A stretch of DNA of 64,000 bases from Neoechinorhynchus agilis. Its lineage: Eukaryota; Acanthocephala. The notes under the pieces were generated by a model. It was given only the letters and a program-made list of their open reading frames with translations, had not been told where the DNA came from and ran no database searches. The stretch lies in the NCBI GenBank assembly GCA_051530055.1, contig CM121342.1, positions 7,936,001 through 8,000,000 on the forward strand, read 5' to 3'. The translations under genes and the position numbers were made by a program. Every line of letters begins with the position of its first letter. Positions within the stretch are counted from its first letter, which is position 1. This document shows, piece after piece, positions 58,181 through 64,000 of the stretch.

Positions 58181-58849
58181 TTATTTATGACTCAAGGGTT
58201 TTCGTAACTTCTTGTCCTTCAAACAATAAATCGGTAAAAAAGAATTCGATGCCCAAATCAAACGCAAGGCGGATATTCTCTGCACTGGCTCGTATTTTAA
58301 AGGTGTCTCTCCATTGGCAGTAGTTCCATTAATATCGAATTCCACTTCGCCATCTTTCCTTTTATCCAACATAAATTGGACAATTTTCGCACTGTTTCTC
58401 GCAGTGCAAACCTTCTCAAATAATTCTTGCCCGTATTTTTGTTTGTCAGAATATAAAAACCACAATTTGAACATGTCAAGTCTCGATGCACTTCGTTGAG
58501 AATACATTACACTATCGATGATTTTAGACATTAAGACATCATCTGAGTTTTTCATCTGATCGAGACAATAGCGGAATAACTCCACTCGTCCACTGTTCGA
58601 TGCAATGAGCACGGGGATTAAATCGCCAGTGTCTTGATGTTGATTAAACAAATCCTCTTCATGACAATAATCTATGAGGTCCTTGTCTGTGTAGCGATCA
58701 TATTGGGTTGATCGATAATCCAACTCGCACATTGGAGTGCGTTTGTGGATACTGTTTGGTTTAGCTGAGGAACTGTAGCCGAAAGATGATTCCGATGATA
58801 TACACGAATCGTCGTAATCTGAGGACGAATCGTAGTACATTTTGAACAC
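58181..58849 (-). CDS. Unrecognised ankyrin-like protein, N-terminal part
   Basis: 222 codons, start at ATG 58849-58847 (MFKMYYDSSSDYDD). A serine/aspartate-rich tail (1-35) is followed by helical repeats: LIPVLIASNSGRVELFRYCL, then MFKLWFLYSDKQKYGQELFE and NSAKIVQFMLDKRKDGEVEF, then DINGTTANGETPLKY, which carries the ankyrin-type G.TPL core. It ends in PLSHK with TAA. Size and polarity suggest the next gene (57102-57794) could be its continuation, with an ankyrin-like LLLKNG unit. Confidence 0.55.
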   Translation of the reverse strand: MFKMYYDSSSDYDDSCISSESSFGYSSSAKPNSIHKRTPMCELDYRSTQYDRYTDKDLIDYCHEEDLFNQHQDTGDLIPVLIASNSGRVELFRYCLDQMKNSDDVLMSKIIDSVMYSQRSASRLDMFKLWFLYSDKQKYGQELFEKVCTARNSAKIVQFMLDKRKDGEVEFDINGTTANGETPLKYEPVQRISALRLIWASNSFLPIYCLKDKKLRKPLSHK

Positions 58850-59302
58850 AGTATGTTTTTAAAGAAAAGACAATATTCAGCTATCTAAAAATCGAATTAG
58901 TCTTTGATCATAAATCGAACTGACAAAAAGGTTCATTACGGAAATCGCAGTGGATCTAGAAATCGAAATTCTAAAAGGAACCCGGATAAAATTTGATTTT
59001 TGAGAATAAGTTATTTCGAAGTTGTTTACATCAAGTAGTCGAAGAAAATGAATCGATAAATCTAAAAGCAATTATAATGTTGCTCCAAAGTTTTAACATT
59101 GTGAAAATACTGCGTAATTTAACAGTTAATTTTTTTTTAAGTTTTAATTTTTTTCTCAATAAGTTTTACAATAATAAAGCACAAAACGTGCAATCACCAC
59201 CGTCCGCAAAATCTAATTCATATGCAAATCATTACGAACGATTAAGAATAAAATATAAAGTTCCATTGAAGCAATGAAAAAAGAAGGTTACAAAGATTGT
59301 AT
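58850..59302. other. Intergenic, nothing recognised
   Basis: AT-rich. The junction with the LINE-B copy is at about 59303 (TATCGCTGCCG). Confidence 0.45.
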
Positions 59303-61716
59303 CGCTGCCGTTTTTCAAAGCGATCACTGACTGAGCGTGTCTCTTCGAAGCTTGCGGACGGGGATGTTCGGGGGGCTGTTCGGTTATTGTCATCCTCCGA
59401 CAGTTTCGCAAAAGGAGACAGCGAGACGCTACAAATACTCCGGTCGAAGCACCCATGTAGTAGCGGAAGCTTTGAAATTCCGTCTCTTCCCGTACAAGAC
59501 AGGACGCCCACTCAAATTTTAGAGTTACAAAAGGCCATCTCATCTTTTGCAAATGGTTCGGGTCACGGGCTTGACGGGCTAAGGCCTCAGCACCTAAAGG
59601 ACATGATGTCCTTTTCAACTGGTGAAGCAGCTCTCTCTCTAGAAAGTGCGCTTTCTCGAATAGTCGACCGCTTGACTGGAGAGGACCTGAACCCCGTTGC
59701 AAAGGACCTATTTTTCGGAGCATCATTATGTGCTCTCACAAAAAAAGAAGGTGGGATCCGTCCCATCGCTGTATCTTCGACGATACGCCGACTTGCAGGA
59801 AAAATTCTCTGCAAACGTATTACAGAGAAAACCGGGCAGCAACTTCGTCCAGTCCAACTGGGCTGCTGCACATCCTGCGGGGCGGAAGCTATCGTCCACT
59901 CGCTCCGAAACTTTGCTACGAGTAGCTCAGCGCCGTGCGTGATTCTTAAGTGCGATTTTCGGAACGCCTTTAACTCTCTTAATAGAGAAAGCATGTTCCG
60001 CGCAATTAGGGATCACGCACCAGAAGCCTTCCAGTATTTTCTCAATGCCTACGGGACGGCGATTCCTTTGCTTTTCGAAGACCACCTCATTTGGTCCGAA
60101 AGAGGAGTGCAGCAAGGAGATCCCCTCGGTCCAATCGGATTCTCCCTAACAGTAAACCCAATAGCGCATTCTCTCCATTCCAGCTTCAACGCTTGGTACT
60201 TGGATGACGCTACGCTCGGAGGTGATCCCTCCGTTGTACTGCGCGATTTGGAGACGCTGATTAGGGAGACCTCGAAGATGGGCATTGAGCTTAATGCTGG
60301 AAAATGTGAGCTCCTTGTACTAAATATTGGAGACGCCGCTAAAGTCAAAGAACTAATGGCTGGGTTCGAGGCCGTAGCTCCAGGTCTGAAACTCGTGACT
60401 CGGGAACAACTCAGCCTCTTGGGCAGTTGTGTCTTCGATTCAAATGTGGAAGATGAGATCGGCCATATCATACCGAAACTTTCGTTGCTGTGCGATAGGG
60501 TGTGCGCTCTCTCGGCTCATGAAGCCTTGTTTCTCATAAGGAACGCGCTCTTCATCCCCAAATTATTGTACAAGGTTCGCACAGCAACATTTTTCAAACA
60601 CAAAGAAGGATTGGCAAAGCTGGACAATAAGGTGAGGGCTTGCCTCGAGCGTATTTTAAATGTCCAGCTCTCAGATGAGGCGTGGCGACAAGCTTCTTTG
60701 CCTGTGTCATCTGGGGGATTGGGAATTCGGGCACTAGTCGACCTTGCTTTGCCGGCCTTTCTTGGATCGTTTGAGGGGAGCCTACCAGTCTCGAAGAACA
60801 TTTTGAAAGAAAAGTTTTGTCTTGACCGGGATTTCGTGGTGGCGGTTGAGGAATGGTGCCAGCAGACAGGCGCTAACCAAGTTCCCGTGAATGGCCTCAG
60901 ACAGTCGATCTGGGACGGACCTCTTGTCGCGAGAGCTCACAGCTCTCTTCTTTCAGGTTCTCGCGATGGGGTCGTCCGAGCTAGACTGTTGGCAGTTTCA
61001 ACACGAGAATCTGGGGCGTGGTTGGAGGCTGTTCCTCTGGCATCTGTGGGAACTCTTCTTACTGACGAGGTGACGAGGATCGCAGTATCCTTAAGACTCG
61101 GTCTCCCGATATGCACGCCCCATCGCTGTCGATGTGGGTCTTTGGTTGATGCTTTCGGGCGACACGGTCTCGTCTGCAGAAGGTCAGCAGGAAGGTTTTC
61201 ACGCCATTCTGAAATCAATAACGTAATTTCTCGGGCGTTGAGAACGGCGAACTTCCCGAACATCCTGGAACCCGCCCACCTCTGCAGACTAGACGGCCGT
61301 AGGCCCGATGGAATTTCGGTCTTCCCGTGGCGGGAGGGCAAATGCCTTCTCTGGGACGCCACGTGTGTGGACACCCTCGCAGCCAGCAACATCCCCTACT
61401 CCCTCGAAATCGCCGGTGGTGCCGCCAGTGCAGCGGAAGGGAGGAAGGTACGAAAATATATGCAGCTATCGAGGGCTCACTATTTTGTCCCCTTTGGGGT
61501 AGAGACGTATGGAGCGCTCGGCAGCTCGGCACTCTCTCTGCTCAAGGATCTCTCGAAGAAATTGAGAGAGGCAACCGGAGACTCAAGAGCAGGCTTATTT
61601 CTTCGACAAAATATCTCGCTGGCAGTACAACGGGGCAATGCTGCCAGCGTGATGGCGACGGTCGAGGAAGGACAAAAGCTGGAATTTGGTGGGAGGTGGT
61701 GAATGTAAAGAAAAGT
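59303..61716 (+). mobile_element. LINE-B copy 3: RT plus C-terminal endonuclease, 801 uninterrupted codons
   Basis: A frame from 59297 (opens with TTG) to TGA at 61700-61702. It lacks the N-terminal zinc-finger part seen in copy 1, so it is 5'-truncated. Motifs in order: pre-RT HGLDGLRPQHLK (90-101), ALTKKEGGIRPIAVS (146-160), RT motif A KCDFRNAFNS (218-227), motif B RGVQQGDPLGP (269-279), catalytic YLDD (301-304), an unfolded linker, CRCGSLVDAFGRHGLVC (611-627; C.C...H....C zinc knuckle), RRPDG (668-672) and WDATCVDT (686-693) of the PD-(D/E)XK-like endonuclease, then the tail HYFVPFGVETYGALGSS. All catalytic residues look present. Family: R2/CRE/NeSL-like LINEs with restriction-like endonuclease. 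The absence of breaks implies recent insertion. Confidence 0.93.
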
Positions 61717-62062
61717 AAACTTCAAAAAATAAACAATAATGTTACAAAAAAAAAAGTTTGAAAAATCTTTAAATGTATTTTCTAAAAAAGAAGGTTTTAA
61801 ATAACTCCAGTTTGTTATGCACACAATTTAAATGTTCGAAATCATCATTTATGAAAATAGGAACGGTGAAACAACTTTATCCTTCATTGCCTCGAGAATC
61901 TAGTATTCCTTTAAAAAGTAGATATGCTTTTCGATTCCTGGTCAATGCAGAAGTCGATCGATCCGAAATCCGTCGTAAGAGAAACCACCCTTTTTGATCG
62001 ATTTTTTCTCTTTTTAAAACGAAAATGCAATAAAATTCGAGCAGGTTTTTTATACCCAAGCG
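61717..62062. other. Intergenic, nothing recognised
   Basis: 3' flank of LINE-B copy 3; an A-run at 61748-61756 could be its tail. Confidence 0.4.
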
Positions 62063-62281
62063 TTAAAAGTTGCGATTGGAACGGAGGTAGTCGTTGTTGA
62101 AGCAACCAATCATTTTCCACGCTTGGTTAAAAAATTTTGCGGCGTTTTGTCCGACGGCACCAATTGTTTCAAGAGCGACGGATCGAGGCATTTGAACTTC
62201 TCCCATTTTCGGTCTTCCACCCTTTTTGCCACTAAGCTTTTCGATTTGATTTAAGCAGATATTTAGCTCGACCAATTTCAT
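62063..62281 (-). CDS. Small unrecognised protein
   Basis: 72 codons, ATG at 62281, TAA at 62065-62063. MKLVELNICLNQIEKLSGKK is followed by GGRPKMGEVQMPRSVALETI and QAWKMIGCFNNDYL. Balanced composition and a good ATG support a gene or exon, but nothing is recognised. Confidence 0.35.
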   Translation of the reverse strand: MKLVELNICLNQIEKLSGKKGGRPKMGEVQMPRSVALETIGAVGQNAAKFFNQAWKMIGCFNNDYLRSNRNF

Positions 62282-62379
62282 TTTGAATTAGGTGTAAGCT
62301 CAGAAAGTAAGGGAAATCACTAACACGTTTTATTGCTCAAAGCAGAGAAACTATGTACCCCTGGGTATTAGTGGGCACT

Positions 62380-63215
62380 CAAGTTCTCATTTGTTAAATG
62401 AACGCGGTTGTTGATCTTGGAGTAGATTACGAGTCTGGATGTTTCCGTTTGTGTTTGCAGGAGAGTTTGTGAGGTTGGGTCTTTCCTCGGTTTCCTTGGA
62501 CAGTATGGAAAAGGTGCGGGGGTAGAGGGAGGTGCAAGGCATAAAAGGATGAAAGTAATTCGGATTACAAGTGTTGGGCTCATGTGAAAAGGGGAAGATG
62601 TGTTGTAAAAATTGTGGTGGTAGGGTTGAGAGGCGTTTTGATTGTTTGATAAAAATCTTATTAAGGCGATCGATGTACGGGGAAAAATTAACTACGCAAA
62701 TTTTAAAGGCTCTCCTATGGAAAGGTTGCAAAAGAAGGGATAGAAGTAGGTGAGCGAGGGTCAAATAAAGTTGTAGAAAAATTTAAAGAGATCGGACAAA
62801 GGACTTCTAAATGGCAAAGACGTTTAAGGAGGGAAATTTTAAAAGGTATTGGGATTGACGGAAAGTATAACGTGCGAGTTACATTTCAGATTTGATTGAA
62901 ATTGGAGGCTCAGAATTCTTAGGGAGGTGACTCGTAGGATGTCATTTAGAATCTCGAGGGAGGTTGTGGGGTTGTGTGAGAATGAAGGGATCATTTCGAA
63001 GCATTTAGAGAAATTGAGATGGAGTTTGTGATTGGTGCAGAAATCTTTTATGTGTGTTATTTCGTTAGAGGTTCAGGAGAGGGAGAGGTGGTGAATGGGT
63101 GATGAGGGTGATCGCCGTATAAGAAGAGCTTAGAGTGAGAGGGGTTTGAGGTCGTTTAGGAAAATATTAAAGAGAAGTGGTGACAGCACAGCACCTTACT
63201 TTGGTTAGGGAGCAA
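62380..63215 (-). mobile_element. LINE-A 3' end, decayed
   Basis: Minus-strand match to the 46480-47330 part of LINE-A, with a shared end (CCTTTTCACATGAGC.CAACAC; GGTTGGGTCTTTCCTCGG). From about 62880 it repeats the LINE-A block ATTTGATTGAAATTGGAG through GTGTGAGAATGAAGGGATC. Confidence 0.82.
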
Positions 63216-63274
63216 ATTTCCGTAAGAGTTCGAAAGGAAGAAACAAATTGTTCTTTTGGAAATCACTTTCCGTA

Positions 63275-63425
63275 AAAATGTCGATATGTGAGGTACCGGA
63301 GAATGTGATTGGAATTATTGTTTAAAGGTCTACACCCGGTAAATGATTATTTATTAAAGACGTTTCGAACCTCGTCGGGTTCATCATCAGTTTGTTTGTT
63401 GTGTAGACCTAAACAATAATTCCAC
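63275..63425 (-). repeat. Dispersed repeat with best hammerhead-like core
   Basis: On the minus strand at 63390-63363: CTGATGA, one base, GAACC / CGACGA / GGTTC, GAAA. The 5-bp stem is perfect. It continues CGTCTTTAATAAATAATC and ACCGGGTGTAGAC. Related sequences lie at 50280-50340 and 55185-55765. Confidence 0.5.
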
Positions 63426-64000
63426 TTTTCGTAAAATTCTTCTGAAGAATCTGAAAATAAGATACTTTGTGGTTGGCAATAAAATGAACAAGTGAAGATG
63501 AAATCATTCTAAGTTTGCTAAGAAATTCAAAAATCTCAAGTTTTTAGTGGATCTCCTGAAGGAAGAACTTTAAAGCTAATAAACAATTAAATTTATTCAC
63601 ATTTGAACCCGCCTTCTCTTCACGCACTCCAGAATCAATGATCACGATTCAAATGATTATAAAAAATTATTTCAAATTAATTTTCTTTAATTGTGAATGG
63701 AATTGCAAAGAAATGGATTTTCAAAAGTAAAAATTCTAGCGATTCTAGTAGGTAAATAAAAAATCATCGTTTAAGTGGCGTTCTAGAAAAAAAGGTACTA
63801 GCTTATCAGTTTTTTAAAATGATGGATGCATCGGTGATTATAAATAGAAAAAAATGTAGGAAAAGAATTTCGGATTTGTAAAAGTTAAACCAAAATCCAT
63901 CCTGGCGATTACAATAACGAAATTTTATTGCTTAGAACATCCCAGCCACACCTAAAAAGGGATATATTTACAATCTATAGCTCGACCTATTCATCTTTAT
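63426..64000. other. Intergenic, nothing recognised
   Basis: AT-rich, no frame or repeat of note to the end of the window. Confidence 0.45.

Noticed and set aside
1-64000. tRNA, rRNA or CRISPR
   Set aside because: No tRNA-type B-box/T-arm with matching acceptor stem was found by eye, no rRNA-like sequence, and the repeats are satellites, not short repeat-spacer arrays.

Overview
This is a eukaryotic, intron-bearing, AT-rich window. Most introns whose ends can be placed are about 45-60 nt, bounded by GT...AG; a few are 450-500 nt. The recognisable genes are animal: the CKK end of CAMSAP/Patronin, proteasome subunit alpha-2, a cadherin, a C2H2 zinc-finger protein and a histone H3 variant. A small invertebrate genome, perhaps a nematode or another ecdysozoan, fits best. 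That placement is inference and I cannot name the species.

Layout. 1-2.2 kb: 3' end of a CAMSAP gene facing a small secreted-type gene on the minus strand. 3.4-5.1 kb: twelve copies of a 148-bp satellite. 6.0-8.1 kb: zinc-finger gene on the minus strand, followed by a GGN-rich stretch and a roughly 97-bp GC-rich satellite (8.6-11.7 kb). 12.8-14.6 kb: debris of an APE-type LINE (here LINE-A). 14.36-25.59 kb: a palindrome with two arms of about 3.0 kb. Each arm carries an intact 149-codon histone H3-like (possibly CENP-A-like) gene. The 5.2-kb spacer holds a decayed LINE with a restriction-like endonuclease (here LINE-B), a second smaller palindrome and a two-exon small gene. 26-29 kb: AT-rich DNA with two local duplications. 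29.1-32.3 kb: PSMA2 followed closely by an unrecognised leucine-rich gene. 32.5-33.8 kb: LINE-A. 33.8-41.8 kb: 26 copies of a roughly 305-bp satellite. 41.8-46.4 kb: small unassigned open frames, a partial copy of the leucine-rich gene and a CENP-B/Tigger-type helix-turn-helix remnant. 46.5-49.1 kb: LINE-A. 49.2-49.8 kb: degenerate repeats. 52.9-55.0 kb: an intact cadherin-like gene. 56.3-58.8 kb: a LINE-B tail holding a foldback element, then two unassigned minus-strand genes. 59.3-61.7 kb: a 5'-truncated LINE-B copy with 801 uninterrupted codons. 62.4-63.4 kb: LINE-A tail and a hammerhead-like repeat.

There is no shared pathway here. The host genes are ordinary single-copy housekeeping or developmental genes in repeat-rich DNA. 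The most interesting content is the divergently oriented pair of near-identical H3-variant genes in a large palindrome, close to satellites of about 148 and 305 bp (one and about two nucleosome lengths). Short CUGANGA-stem-GAAA motifs that resemble hammerhead ribozyme cores also recur across the window. No LTR, retroviral or Polinton-type element was recognised.
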